Shown: positions 25,945 through 37,681, numbered from the stretch's first letter. The stretch: DNA of 64,000 bases from Thermocoleostomius sinensis A174 (GCF_026802175.1 NZ_CP113797.1:4689026-4753025), one strand, 5' to 3'. Notes: a model not told the origin generated them from the sequence alone. Made by a program: numbers and translations.

Positions 25945-26565
25945 TTATGCTTCTGCCTCTACCTCAAACTCAACTTTGTCATAAATATCTGGAAAACCGA
26001 TCGCAAATTCAAACGAGTGGAGGGTCAGCGTCGCGTTCGCTTCATCGTATTCGTTAAATTGCCACTGTTTATCGGCTGTTTTGTGGAAGTGCCCCACATA
26101 CATCTCGGTTTGATCGATCACAACATATTCTTGTAACGTGGGAAGCGATCGATAATAACGAAATTTGTTTCCCCAATCATAATCTTCGGTTGATTCAGAT
26201 AATACTTCGATCATCACCTGCGGATTGACGATCGTATCTCTGCGGTTGTTGTGATATTCCGGTCGTCCAGCAATCACCATGACATCAGGGTAAACATAGC
26301 GGCGCTTGCGGGGAATCCACAACCGCACATCGCCCATGTACACCCGATAGTCTTGTCGTCGTAGGGCAAGATTTAGAGCAGCGTAAAGGTTTCCGGCAAT
26401 TTGATTGTGGTTCGTTGTGCCACCTGTCATCGGAATAATCAGTCCATCGTGATATTCGCTCTTGGTCTCCGCAATTTCCTCTAGCGCCAAATACTGTTCA
26501 GGCGTGTGGAGTGCGTCTTTTGGAGCTTCGGGTTGAGCCTGCCGTGGTTTTTCCTGAAGTTGCAT
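25945..26565 (-). CDS. Uma2-family (DUF820) PD-(D/E)XK nuclease, copy 2
   Basis: A 206-residue Uma2 protein with HTPEQYLALEEIAETKSEYH and DGLIIPMTGGTTNHNQIAGN at the N-terminus. It also has the VRLWIPRKRRYVYPDVMVIA strand and QVMIEVLSESTEDYDWGNKF, containing the catalytic Glu and downstream Lys region. This is the classical cyanobacterial Uma2 form, more typical than copy 1. It lies just before the chlL upstream region on the opposite strand. Role unknown. Confidence 0.88.
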   Translation of the reverse strand: MQLQEKPRQAQPEAPKDALHTPEQYLALEEIAETKSEYHDGLIIPMTGGTTNHNQIAGNLYAALNLALRRQDYRVYMGDVRLWIPRKRRYVYPDVMVIAGRPEYHNNRRDTIVNPQVMIEVLSESTEDYDWGNKFRYYRSLPTLQEYVVIDQTEMYVGHFHKTADKQWQFNEYDEANATLTLHSFEFAIGFPDIYDKVEFEVEAEA

Positions 26566-27019
26566 AGGTTTAGCGAGAGCAACGTGCTTTTAGTTTATCG
26601 CTGCCTCAGTCTTCATTACTTTTAATAAAAAAGTTGAAATCACTCTCGAAAGCGATCGATCGAGTCTAGTTCTCAGGGCTTCTTGGCAGATTGGTTGATG
26701 CCTGAGTGCCTCACGGGTGGTTATCTCATCCAATTTCAGGGGGCGATCGGCACAGCTTGCCGAAAGAAATGCACCCATATTTGTTTTGCTTTTGTTCTGA
26801 TTTATTGAAATAAATACTATAAAATCCTCCATTTTGGCTTTATAGAACGTAAAGTGATTTTGAGGCCATCAGAAACTACTAATTAATTTTAGAGCCGTAA
26901 ATACTCTAATTCTCTACTCTGTTCGTTTTCCTCACTGCTTCCAATTCATTCAAAATTCGTCAATAATGCAGTCAGAACGCGAGGCTTGAGGTTGAGGCTG
27001 AGGGGCATTACCGTACAGC

Positions 27020-27042
27020 GGAACAGTTCCATAACAGTTCCA
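27020..27042. promoter_or_regulatory. Phased repeats upstream of chlL
   Basis: AACAGTTCCA occurs twice (27022-27031 and 27033-27042), eleven bases apart, about one helical turn. The first copy lies within the palindrome GGAACAGTTCC (27020-27030). The pair sits 97 bases before chlL, in a 573-base spacer (26566-27138) that has no convincing gene. A looser AAACGGTT...AACCCGTTT pairing follows at 27058-27091. This is a candidate operator; its regulator is unknown. Confidence 0.5.
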
Positions 27043-27138
27043 CAACTTATAAAGATAAAAACGGTTGAACGGAATTGACTTGAACCCGTTTAACTAGTTG
27101 CTCATTGTTTGACAGTAAATTCTTAGGAGACACAGAAC

Positions 27139-28002
27139 GTGAAATTAGCAGTTTACGGCAAAGGTGGAATCGGCAAATCGACGACAAGCTGTAATATTTC
27201 CGTTGCCTTGGCTCGACGCGGAAAGAAGGTGCTGCAAATCGGTTGTGACCCCAAGCACGACAGTACCTTTACCCTGACAGGCTTTTTGATTCCTACTATT
27301 ATTGACACGCTCCAAGAGAAAAACTTTCACTATGAGGACATTTGGCCCGAAGATGTCATCTACAAAGGCTATGGTGGAGTCGATTGTGTGGAAGCAGGGG
27401 GGCCACCCGCCGGTGCAGGCTGTGGCGGTTATGTGGTAGGTGAAACGGTGAAGCTGTTGAAAGAACTCAATGCCTTTGATGAGTACGATGTAATTCTGTT
27501 TGATGTGCTAGGTGACGTGGTGTGCGGTGGCTTTGCGGCTCCATTGAACTATGCCGACTACTGTTTGATCGTTACAGATAATGGCTTCGATGCTCTGTTT
27601 GCTGCCAATCGGATTGCGGCGTCGGTGCGGGAGAAAGCCCGAACCCATCCCCTGCGTTTGGCTGGATTGATCGGTAACCGTACCGCTAAGCGCGATCTAA
27701 TCAACAAGTACGTTGAATCTGTACCCATGCCAGTGTTGGAAGTACTGCCGCTGATTGAAGATATTCGCGTTTCTCGCGTTAAGGGCAAGACGTTGTTTGA
27801 GATGGCTGAAAGCGATCCATCCCTCAACTATGTCTGCGATTATTACCTCAACATTGCTGACCAGATCTTGGCACGTCCGGAAGGGGTTGTGCCTAATGAT
27901 GCGCAAGATCGAGAACTATTCAGCCTTTTGTCTGATTTCTATCTCAATCCCACCAAACCCCAACCCACGGCTGAGGAAGAACTAGATTTGATGATGGTTT
28001 GA
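27139..28002 (+). CDS. chlL: Light-independent protochlorophyllide reductase iron-sulfur ATP-binding protein L
   Basis: The 287-residue NifH-like reductase component of DPOR, passing electrons to ChlN-ChlB with ATP hydrolysis. It has the P-loop [13 protein letters not shown] (from G7), the [11 protein letters not shown] switch region, and the two 4Fe-4S ligands C95 ([11 protein letters not shown]) and C129 ([11 protein letters not shown]) shared by the homodimer. It starts with GTG, preceded by TTAGGAGACACAGAAC. It is first in the plus-strand run chlL-DUF5331-chlN, with 77 bases to the next start. Length and motifs are fully standard. Confidence 0.97.
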   Translation: MKLAVYGKGGIGKSTTSCNISVALARRGKKVLQIGCDPKHDSTFTLTGFLIPTIIDTLQEKNFHYEDIWPEDVIYKGYGGVDCVEAGGPPAGAGCGGYVVGETVKLLKELNAFDEYDVILFDVLGDVVCGGFAAPLNYADYCLIVTDNGFDALFAANRIAASVREKARTHPLRLAGLIGNRTAKRDLINKYVESVPMPVLEVLPLIEDIRVSRVKGKTLFEMAESDPSLNYVCDYYLNIADQILARPEGVVPNDAQDRELFSLLSDFYLNPTKPQPTAEEELDLMMV

Positions 28003-28079
28003 TGAGGTTTACGTGTTGAGTTTTGGGTCTTCAGCCCTTAAAATTCAACCTTCAACCCCTTAAAACTTTCAGGTGTATT

Positions 28080-28826
28080 GTGAACATTCAGCAGCTTCGG
28101 CAATCTCTAAAAATTCAGTGGCTTAACTACTATCGTGATAATCGCGACTGGTTAACGCGGGTAGGAGTTTGGGTGACGTGTGAGGGCGAACGACGCCCAT
28201 CGTCTAGCTTTATTTTGGCCACCCTCTCGGTTCTAGAACCTCAGTTGACCCAACTTTTACCTCTGATTGTCGATCTCAGCAGCAATCCCGATCGGATTGT
28301 GATTGCGCTGGGGTTAAACTTCAATCCGGATGAGGAGTGGAAAACATTAGAGACCAGTGCGCCATCCACCACCATGAATGGACAAGTCAAAATGCTGCCG
28401 AGTGGCTCACGTCGATCGATCGCACCGAAGGACGTTCGATCCCAAAAGCCTCCAATCGTTGAATCATCAGTGATTACAGAACCATCAAAAGCAACAACTG
28501 TCAAACCGCCAGAGCCAATCAACACGGTTGCTGAGGCAGCATTGCATTCCCCCTCAAACAGTCCTATCTCATCGACAACTTCTCCGTTTGAAGCGCCGAT
28601 CGAATTGGTGGAAACCGCTGCTAATCACCCACATGAGGGTCTAGTTAATGATTGTTCTTCTAAAACAGTCCCAACCATATTATCGACTAATGAAACGATC
28701 GTTAGACCAGTGCTGGATACGGCTGAGTTAGGGGCTGGAGAACTACCGAAACGCGAACAGGTGAATGCTGTTGATGAAGCTTGCGAAGGACGACAGAAAT
28801 CGCTACTGAGAACTCGTCATGACTAA
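28080..28826 (+). CDS. DUF5331 protein between chlL and chlN
   Basis: A 248-residue protein. The N-terminal ~90 residues (NIQQLRQSLKIQWLNYYRDN, ILATLSVLEPQLTQLLPLIV) match DUF5331, a cyanobacterial family that, as recalled, also lies between chlL and chlN in other cyanobacteria. The rest is a Ser/Pro/Thr-rich, probably disordered tail. The GTG at 28080 with AGG six bases before it is preferred over an upstream TTG at 28023 whose extra residues have no family support. Placement suggests a role in DPOR assembly or protection, but this is inference. Confidence 0.75.
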   Translation: MNIQQLRQSLKIQWLNYYRDNRDWLTRVGVWVTCEGERRPSSSFILATLSVLEPQLTQLLPLIVDLSSNPDRIVIALGLNFNPDEEWKTLETSAPSTTMNGQVKMLPSGSRRSIAPKDVRSQKPPIVESSVITEPSKATTVKPPEPINTVAEAALHSPSNSPISSTTSPFEAPIELVETAANHPHEGLVNDCSSKTVPTILSTNETIVRPVLDTAELGAGELPKREQVNAVDEACEGRQKSLLRTRHD

Positions 28827-28925
28827 TTTAGGGCTCAAAGATCAGGAATAAAAGGATTAAAACGAACGTCGTTCTTCGCTCGTTCGATCGAACCTAATCG
28901 TTATCTCCTTGAGCCTTCTATTTGA

Positions 28926-30350
<1,425 letters not shown>

Positions 30351-30400
30351 CCACGATCGATGGCTGACTTCGATCATCTACACTCTCGTCTACACTACAG

Positions 30401-30431
30401 GTAGAGTGCGTAATAACCACTCTACTTTTTT
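30401..30431 (+). terminator. Intrinsic terminator after chlN
   Basis: GTAGAGTG (30401-30408), a 9-base loop and CACTCTAC (30418-30425) form a perfect 8-bp stem. A run of six T (30426-30431) follows at once. It lies 51 bases past the chlN stop. Confidence 0.88.
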
Positions 30432-30569
30432 GTGTTTTTTGTACCACGGTGATTCATAGCAGACAAATAGACTTGGAAGATTAAATTAAGCGAAATTCTG
30501 CTAGAAGTAGCACCTTGAAACCACACTTCCCCTGACAATTTTTCTAACTGTTATACCCCTTCGATCCTA

Positions 30570-30593
30570 AAAATATGCAGCAAAATATGCAGC
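30570..30593. repeat. Perfect tandem 12-bp duplication
   Basis: AAAATATGCAGC occurs twice head to tail. It is one of two tandem duplications in the A/T-rich 640-base spacer between the chlN terminator and the hybrid kinase gene. No gene is seen in that spacer. Confidence 0.85.
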
Positions 30594-30635
30594 GTCCAAG
30601 CAGGAGTTATGTGAATTCTTAATCTACAAAAATAT

Positions 30636-30661
30636 AAAAATTAAATGTAAAAATTAAATGT
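30636..30661. repeat. Perfect tandem 13-bp duplication
   Basis: AAAAATTAAATGT occurs twice head to tail, 43 bases after the 12-bp duplication. The remainder of the spacer to 31073 shows only A/T-rich DNA, with AGAAGGAGCAC as the likely ribosome site of the kinase. Confidence 0.85.
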
Positions 30662-31073
30662 TATGTCTATTCTCCATTAAGTTGCACAGTCTACCAAATT
30701 AGATTCACAGTGTATCAGGTTCTCCCTAACCCCTCCTTATCATAGAGAGAAGCCGCAGGCAGTAGGGTGAATTCTATGCAACATGACAAAGCATTGATAT
30801 TGCATTGGTATTGCAAGTATCGCTATTTGATCGGAAACCTTTCTACAGATAGATTTATCTCAACACAATAAAAGCTGTAGAATTCGCTCAAAAGTAGATA
30901 ATACTTAATTTAATCGTTTCAAGATTAGCATTCCTGCCGTTGCTCTTGATATTTGCTCCCTAAAACAAGTGAAAAACGCTCTGGGGTAATTGATTAGTCC
31001 TGATGAAAGCATTGCAGCGAGGAAGCAAGAACGCCTCTAAAAGAAGATAAGAAGGAGCACAGGTAGCCAGCTT

Positions 31074-34000
31074 ATGACTCCTGCGACGACAGATCCTGAG
31101 CACACCATTCTAATGATTGCTAGTACAGATGACAGCATCGACATCTATCAACAGTTGCTGGCGCAAGATGCCGAGGTCTCGTATCGAGTTTTGACAAAGC
31201 GCTATGATGACGAAATTCTAGCCCTTTGCCAGTCCCGACCCATCGACAGCATTCTTCTGGACTTCCACAGTTTAGATGGGCGCTGCTTTGAGATATTAGC
31301 TCAACTGAATGCTCAACTAGCCGATCGCTGTCCGCCCATGATTGTGATTAATGGCAATGACGCTGAAATGGCAGTCCGATCGCTCAAGTCTGGAGCAGTA
31401 AATTACTTAGTGAAGGAGCAACTGACCGCCGACAAACTTTGCCAAGCATTACGTAACGCCATTAGCCTGGGTGGCGTTTCTACAACCGAGAACATCCCTA
31501 TAACCCAATCAGCATCAGCGCTACAACACATCGAAAGCGCTGCTAGTTTTCGCATGATAGCGAACATAGTGCCTGACCTACTGTGGTGTAATGATCCTCA
31601 AGGCGTGACGCTTTGGTATAACCAACGCTGGCTCGACTACACTGGGCAAACCTTTGAGCAAGCCTGTGGCTATGGCTGGTTGGATGCCATTCATCCTGAC
31701 GATCGGACTCAGTCTTTGGCTAATTTTCAGGCGGCTGTTGAACAGGGGCATGCTCTACAACAAGAACACCGCATTCGCAGTGCAGCGGGCAAGTATCGCT
31801 GGTTTTTAATTCGAGCCGAACCGCAGCACGATCGGCACAACCAGATCATATGTTGGTTTGGTTCGGCAACCGATGTTCACGATCAGCGGGCAGTGCTTGA
31901 GTCTTTACGCCAATCGGAGGGTCGGTTGCAGGCTTTGATTGCAAATTTGCCGGGGGGAGCCGTGTTTGTGGTCGATCGCCATCTCCGCTACTTGATAGCC
32001 GAGGGAGAAGCCCTGTCAATGGCTGGATTTAAGCCTGAGGATTTCGTTGGACGCACCATTTTCGAGGCGCTGCCACCCGAATTAGCAACTAGCTATGAAA
32101 AGCTTTACCGCCAAGGGCTGGCGGGTGAACCGTTTGAGCATGAGCATCATGTCCACAATCGTTCATTCATTTCACGGGGAACCCCGCTGCGGTCTCCAGA
32201 TGGCGAAATTTATGCGGTGCTTGCTGTTTCCTATGATGTCACCGATCGCAAACGCGCTGAAGTTGCCCTGCGCGAGTCGGAAGAAAAATATCGCACGCTG
32301 GTCGATTCGATCGAGGCAGGCTTCAACCTAATTGAATTGCTCTATGACCAAGCGGGCAATGTAGTCGATTACCGCTTTTTAGCGGTCAATCAAGTCTTTG
32401 AGCAGCGAACTGGGCTCAAAGATGTGGTTGGCAAATTGGGCAGCGAGATTGCCCCAAATACAGAATCTCACTGGCTCGAAGCTTATGACAGCGTGGTGCA
32501 GACAGGCGAACCAATCCGCATCGAAAACTACAACGAAGATACGGGACGGTGGTATCTGGCTTACTCTTCACGATTTGGTGATGTGGGCAGTCGGCAGGTT
32601 GCAACCATCTTCGACGACATTACCGATCGCAAACGCCACGAAGCCAATCTTGCTTTCTTAGCCGAAATTAGTCAAGACCTCGCGCATCTGACGAGCATTG
32701 ACGAAACCATGGATGCTCTGGGCGAGAAAATCGCCGCGCATCTCGGTTTGTCTGCATGCGCCTTTGCCGAACTTAATGAGACGGCTGAAATCGCGGTCAT
32801 CAACCACGGTTGGCATCGCAGCGACGTACCGAGTCTGGTTGGCACCTATCGCATGGAGGAGTTCGTAACACCCGAAATTCTGCAACGTTGTCGTGCCGGC
32901 GCAGCCGTCGTCATCCGCAACGTATTTGACGACCCCATGACTGACAGCGAGCAGTATGCGGCTCTAAATATCGGTTCCTTCGTCAGCATTCCGCTCGTGC
33001 GCAATGGCGAGTGGCGTTTTCTGCTCGTCATCTACCACAGCGAACCCCATGACTGGCGCGACGATGAAATCGAATTGACCCACGAACTCGCCAACCGCAT
33101 CTGGACGCGGCTCGAACGTGCCCGTGCCGAAGTATCACTAGCTGCCTCGGAAGAAAAATATCGCCTGCTGTTTGCCTCAATTAACGAAGGCTATGCTCTT
33201 TGCGAACTGCTCTATGACGCCCCTGACACACCGATCGACTGGAAGATTTTGCAGGTGAATCCAGCCTTTGAGACCTTGACCGGACTCACTAACGCCGCAG
33301 GCAAATGGGGCAGTGAACTGAATCAACCGCTGAATGGGAACTGGCTGCAAACCTTAGGCACGGTAGCTCGAACGGGTGAAGCTACTCGCTTTGAACAGTA
33401 CATTGGCAGCCTGGACTACTGGTTCGAGATTCTGGTGTCGCGCCTTGATGAAGATAAACATCACATTATCGTTGTTTTCAACAACATCACCGATCGCAAG
33501 CGTGCCGAAGCAGCCTTGCGCAAGAGCGAAGAACGGCAGTCCTTTTTGCTGAAGCTCAGCGATGCACTGCGGTCACTTGCTGATCCGGTGGACATTCAGC
33601 AAACGGTTACTCACACCGCCATGAATTACTTTGAAGCGGATCGGTGTTACTACTGTGAAATTAAAGACGGTGATGCCATCATCTTACGTGACGCTTCCCG
33701 TGAAGATTTGCCGTCGGTGGCAGGAACGTATCCGCTGAGCAGCTTTGCCATTTTTCAAGCGGTGGTGGATGCAGGTCGTCCTTTTGTTGTTCAGGATGCG
33801 CAAACAACCGATCTGCTAGACGAAGATCTTAGACAGCTTTGCATCCAATTGCAGGTGATTTCTTTTGTTGATGTGCCTGTAATTAAAAATGGCAAACCCG
33901 TAGGCATCTTTTGTTTGGTTCAACGCACCCCAAGAGACTGGACAGATCTGGAAGTAGAACTAGCCGTAGAAACCGCCGATCGCACTTGGGCAGCAGTTGA

Positions 34001-35759
34001 ACGTGCCCGTGCCGAGCAAGCTGTTGCAGCAGACTTGAGATGCACAACGCTCCTGCACGATTTGGCCACACGGCTGATCAGCGAAACCGATATTCAGGTG
34101 CTCCACAACGAAATCGTGACCGCGGCGATCGAACTGATGGAAGCGGAGGCCGGCTCACTGCAAGTTTTCGACGAAACCACCCAAGAACTGGTGCTGCTGG
34201 CGGCGCAAGGATCTACTGAAGCGATGAATGAGCATTTTCGTCGGGTAGCTGCTAGTTCAGGCACGTCTTGTGGTGTTGCTTTAAGGAATGGCATCCGCAG
34301 CTTTGTTAATTTCGATGTGCCAGAAAGCGACGACCCAGACGGTTCGCTGCGCATTCATCTCACGGCTGGACTACTCTCGGCCCAGTCAACCCCACTGATT
34401 ACTCGATCGGGCAAAGCAATCGGTATGGTTTCAACGCACTGGCGCTGTCATTACCGCCCAACCGATCGCCAGCTACGCTTTTTAGATCTGCTGGCTCGTC
34501 AGGCGGCCGACCTGATTGAGCAGCGACAAGCCGAAGCCGAACGCAGTCTCCTTCTAGCACGAGAACAGGTGGCCCGAGCCGAAGCTGAACGCGCCAACCG
34601 CATCAAAGACGAATTTCTCTCCATCCTTTCGCACGAATTGCGATCGCCCCTCAACCCCATTTTAGGGTGGTCTAGGCTGCTACAAACCAAAAGTCTTGGT
34701 CAGGACAAAATTACTCAAGCCTTATCCACCATTGAGCGCAATGTGAGACTACAAACGCAATTGGTTGATGACCTGCTGGATGTCGCTAGAGTCTTGCGGG
34801 GTAAGCTCAGCCTCAATGAAGCCGCCGTGAATCTTGTGCCTGTCATTGAAGCGGCGCTGGAAGTCGTCAGAACGGCCGCCGAGGCCAAGTCCATTATGCT
34901 GCACGCCGAATTAATAGACGTTGGCTACCTCCGAGGCGATACTGTGCGCCTTCAGCAGATTGTCTGGAACTTGTTATCCAACGCCATTAAATTTACGCCC
35001 TCTGGCGGACGAGTGGAAATTGGTTTGCGGCAAGTTGTGGGAGATGGAGAAGTAGAATCTTCCTCACCTTCCTCTTACGCCGAAATTACCGTAACGGATA
35101 CTGGTAAAGGCATTAGTCGTGAATTTTTGCCTCACATTTTTGAATCGTTTCGCCAAGAAGATACCTCAATCACTCGGCAGTATGGCGGGCTGGGCTTGGG
35201 GCTAGCCATTGTGAAGTATTTGGTAGATGCGCATGGCGGCACGATCGCGGCAGATAGCCCAGGGGCAGGGCAGGGCGCAACCTTTACCGTTCGCTTTCCC
35301 TTGCTCCGGCGTGATTCGATGACTCTGGTTGTAGAGCCATCTCTGTCTACCAACATTGACCTCACCGGGATGAAGGTGCTGGCGGTTGATGATAGCGAAG
35401 ATGCCCGTGAATTACTCGTGACGTTGTTGACTCAATATGGAGCCGAGACAAAAGTGGTGACCTCTGGGGAAGACGTATTGGCGCAGCTAACCTCCTTTCA
35501 GCCAATGGTGCTAGTGTGCGACATTGGAATGCCTGACATGGACGGTTATACGCTGATACAACAGGTGCGTAGTTTACATCCCAGACAAGGCGGGCGTGTG
35601 CCTGCGATCGCTCTAACAGCCTACGCTACTGAGGAAGATCGCCAACGTGTTTTAAGGTGTGGCTTTCAAAAACACATAGTGAAGCCACTGGAACCAGACA
35701 CATTGGCGATCGCAATTGCTGAACTGGTAAGACGGAACCTGTCTCGACCTTATGACTAG
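31074..35759 (+). CDS. Hybrid sensor histidine kinase with PAS and GAF domains
   Basis: A 1561-residue soluble sensor kinase. The domains read in order: an N-terminal receiver-like domain (10-130; D63, K114), PAS (155-275), PAS (280-400), PAS-like (405-520), GAF (530-685), PAS-like (690-815), GAF (825-985), GAF (990-1150), HisKA with H1187 (FLSILSHELRSPLNP), HATPase with N1303, DTGKGI (1342-1347) and GGLGLGLAI, and a C-terminal receiver with D1483. There is no transmembrane segment. It would sense small ligands or redox through PAS/GAF domains. No chromophore Cys signature was identified. No dedicated output gene is adjacent. Confidence 0.87.
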   Translation: MTPATTDPEHTILMIASTDDSIDIYQQLLAQDAEVSYRVLTKRYDDEILALCQSRPIDSILLDFHSLDGRCFEILAQLNAQLADRCPPMIVINGNDAEMAVRSLKSGAVNYLVKEQLTADKLCQALRNAISLGGVSTTENIPITQSASALQHIESAASFRMIANIVPDLLWCNDPQGVTLWYNQRWLDYTGQTFEQACGYGWLDAIHPDDRTQSLANFQAAVEQGHALQQEHRIRSAAGKYRWFLIRAEPQHDRHNQIICWFGSATDVHDQRAVLESLRQSEGRLQALIANLPGGAVFVVDRHLRYLIAEGEALSMAGFKPEDFVGRTIFEALPPELATSYEKLYRQGLAGEPFEHEHHVHNRSFISRGTPLRSPDGEIYAVLAVSYDVTDRKRAEVALRESEEKYRTLVDSIEAGFNLIELLYDQAGNVVDYRFLAVNQVFEQRTGLKDVVGKLGSEIAPNTESHWLEAYDSVVQTGEPIRIENYNEDTGRWYLAYSSRFGDVGSRQVATIFDDITDRKRHEANLAFLAEISQDLAHLTSIDETMDALGEKIAAHLGLSACAFAELNETAEIAVINHGWHRSDVPSLVGTYRMEEFVTPEILQRCRAGAAVVIRNVFDDPMTDSEQYAALNIGSFVSIPLVRNGEWRFLLVIYHSEPHDWRDDEIELTHELANRIWTRLERARAEVSLAASEEKYRLLFASINEGYALCELLYDAPDTPIDWKILQVNPAFETLTGLTNAAGKWGSELNQPLNGNWLQTLGTVARTGEATRFEQYIGSLDYWFEILVSRLDEDKHHIIVVFNNITDRKRAEAALRKSEERQSFLLKLSDALRSLADPVDIQQTVTHTAMNYFEADRCYYCEIKDGDAIILRDASREDLPSVAGTYPLSSFAIFQAVVDAGRPFVVQDAQTTDLLDEDLRQLCIQLQVISFVDVPVIKNGKPVGIFCLVQRTPRDWTDLEVELAVETADRTWAAVERARAEQAVAADLRCTTLLHDLATRLISETDIQVLHNEIVTAAIELMEAEAGSLQVFDETTQELVLLAAQGSTEAMNEHFRRVAASSGTSCGVALRNGIRSFVNFDVPESDDPDGSLRIHLTAGLLSAQSTPLITRSGKAIGMVSTHWRCHYRPTDRQLRFLDLLARQAADLIEQRQAEAERSLLLAREQVARAEAERANRIKDEFLSILSHELRSPLNPILGWSRLLQTKSLGQDKITQALSTIERNVRLQTQLVDDLLDVARVLRGKLSLNEAAVNLVPVIEAALEVVRTAAEAKSIMLHAELIDVGYLRGDTVRLQQIVWNLLSNAIKFTPSGGRVEIGLRQVVGDGEVESSSPSSYAEITVTDTGKGISREFLPHIFESFRQEDTSITRQYGGLGLGLAIVKYLVDAHGGTIAADSPGAGQGATFTVRFPLLRRDSMTLVVEPSLSTNIDLTGMKVLAVDDSEDARELLVTLLTQYGAETKVVTSGEDVLAQLTSFQPMVLVCDIGMPDMDGYTLIQQVRSLHPRQGGRVPAIALTAYATEEDRQRVLRCGFQKHIVKPLEPDTLAIAIAELVRRNLSRPYD

Positions 35760-35770
35760 CTTAGTTGTGG

Positions 35771-37534
35771 CTAGCCGTTCATTAACCAAGCGGTTAGCCC
35801 GGCCGGCGCTTGCACCTGAGCCAAAATTGCCTGTAGCCGATCGCCTTCCAGCACTTCGGTTTCCAGCAGCAGGCGGGTTGCCGACTCTAACAAGCCGCGA
35901 TTCAGTTGCAGAATCTCTAGCGCCATATCATGGGCTTTGTCGATGCTCTGCTTCACCTGGCGATCGATTTCCCTTGCCACTTCAGCACTAATGGCCCGAC
36001 GAGTGCTGTTGCCTTCCAAAAATTGAGCGTTGTTTTTCTCAAAGGCAATTGGGCCTAAGGTCGCGCTCATGCCATATTGGGTAATGGCCCGCTCCGCTAA
36101 ATCAGTAGCTTTTTGAATGTCATCACTAGCGCCCGTAGAAACCTTGCCAAAGATAATCTCTTCCGCCGATCGTCCTCCCAGGAGTGTCGCCAATTGTCCT
36201 CGCAATTCATCTTCTAATAGCAAGAAGCGATCGGTTTCTGGAGTTTGCAGCGTGTAGCCCAAGGCTGCCAGTCCGCGCGGCACAATCGAAATTTTCGAGA
36301 CTTTGGTGTTGCCCGGCATCAACGCCCCAACCAGCGCATGACCGATTTCGTGATACGCCACGGTTTGCCGCTCTAGTGGGGTAAGAATCCGCGATCGTTT
36401 CTCCAGTCCGGCAATCACTCGTTCGATCGCCTCTTGGAAATCTGCCATCAGTACCGCCTGCCGATTATTACGAGCCGCCATCAACGCCGCTTCATTCACC
36501 AGATTGGCCAAATCTGCCCCAGCAAACCCAGCCGTTTGCGTAGCGATCGTGTCTAGATCTACATCTTCACCCAAGCGCACCTCTCGCACATGCACCCGCA
36601 GAATTTCGGCTCGACCGCTTTTGTCTGGACGATCGACCACTACTTGGCGATCGAAACGACCGGGACGACGTAAAGCCGGATCAAGAATCTCAGGGCGATT
36701 GGTCGCTGCAATCACAATTACGCCATCGTTGCCATCAAAGCCGTCCATTTCTGTCAGCAATTGATTGAGGGTTTGTTCCCGCTCATCATTGCCGCCATTG
36801 GGTAGCCCGCCGCCGCGTGTTTTGCCGATCGCATCCAGTTCATCAATAAAGATAATGCAAGGAGCTTGGCGTTTAGCGCGGTTAAACAAATCTCGCACCC
36901 GCGACGCACCCACGCCCACAAATACCTCAACAAACTCCGATCCGGACATACTCAAAAAGGGAACGCCTGCTTCGCCAGCTACTGCTTTGGCCAACAGAGT
37001 TTTGCCCGTTCCAGGAGGGCCAACCAACAGCACGCCCTTTGGAATTTTTGCTCCCACATGCCGATACTTGTCCCCATTGGACAGGAAGTCTACCACTTCT
37101 TGCAACTCCTGCTTGGCTTCGTCTACCCCAGCCACATCTGCAAAGGTGATGCCTGTTTTGCCGCGGCTGTAGACCCGTGCGTTGCTTTTACCCACGCCCA
37201 AACCAATACCTACGCCGCCACCAGAGTTGTTGAATTTTAATAACCAAGCAAACGTACCCACCAGCATTCCAAGCGATAGCAGTAACCCAACCATACTGGA
37301 AGGTGTAGCGGTATTATCGGTCAGGTTAATGAATTCAACGGCATGCTGCCGCAGCAACACTGTCAACTCCTCGATCGGTTCCGCTAATTGCGTATAGTAA
37401 CGTTGGCCACCAAGCTTGGGTTTAAGACTATATTCAAGGCGATCGGGTTTGAGGATCACCCGTTGCACCTGTGCGGATTTAACCTGTTCAATAAACTTGC
37501 TGTATGCCGTCTGTGAACGGGTGTCTGTCTTCAT
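35771..37534 (-). CDS. FtsH-like AAA+ zinc metalloprotease
   Basis: A 587-residue membrane protease. It shows one membrane helix (78-100, [20 protein letters not shown]), the AAA+ Walker A GPPGTGKT (172-179), Walker [12 protein letters not shown], the SRH region RPGRFDRQ, and the zinc site HEIGH (395-399; usual form HEAGH) with the later Asp region [14 protein letters not shown]. The first membrane helix normally found at the N-terminus is absent: residues 1-75 resemble the lumenal FtsH-ext domain without a preceding anchor. Upstream the frame stays open for 13 hydrophobic codons back to a TGA. It is probably a divergent FtsH paralogue for membrane-protein quality control. Confidence 0.88.
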   Translation of the reverse strand: MKTDTRSQTAYSKFIEQVKSAQVQRVILKPDRLEYSLKPKLGGQRYYTQLAEPIEELTVLLRQHAVEFINLTDNTATPSSMVGLLLSLGMLVGTFAWLLKFNNSGGGVGIGLGVGKSNARVYSRGKTGITFADVAGVDEAKQELQEVVDFLSNGDKYRHVGAKIPKGVLLVGPPGTGKTLLAKAVAGEAGVPFLSMSGSEFVEVFVGVGASRVRDLFNRAKRQAPCIIFIDELDAIGKTRGGGLPNGGNDEREQTLNQLLTEMDGFDGNDGVIVIAATNRPEILDPALRRPGRFDRQVVVDRPDKSGRAEILRVHVREVRLGEDVDLDTIATQTAGFAGADLANLVNEAALMAARNNRQAVLMADFQEAIERVIAGLEKRSRILTPLERQTVAYHEIGHALVGALMPGNTKVSKISIVPRGLAALGYTLQTPETDRFLLLEDELRGQLATLLGGRSAEEIIFGKVSTGASDDIQKATDLAERAITQYGMSATLGPIAFEKNNAQFLEGNSTRRAISAEVAREIDRQVKQSIDKAHDMALEILQLNRGLLESATRLLLETEVLEGDRLQAILAQVQAPAGLTAWLMNG

Positions 37535-37681
37535 AGAGCCGATTCCTAATAGAAAGAAGAGAATATTGAGGAGTCAAGTCCTGAATCCCTCCAAATGTGA
37601 GAGGTTTCATTCCTGTTAACTTCCTACAGTGTTAATTCTCCTGTAGTGGCTCTGATTTCAAACAGATGAAATGACCGTTCA

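Noticed and set aside
26590-26832. 80-residue minus-strand open frame upstream of chlL
   Set aside because: No family features, no good ribosome site, and composition like the surrounding A/T-rich spacer.
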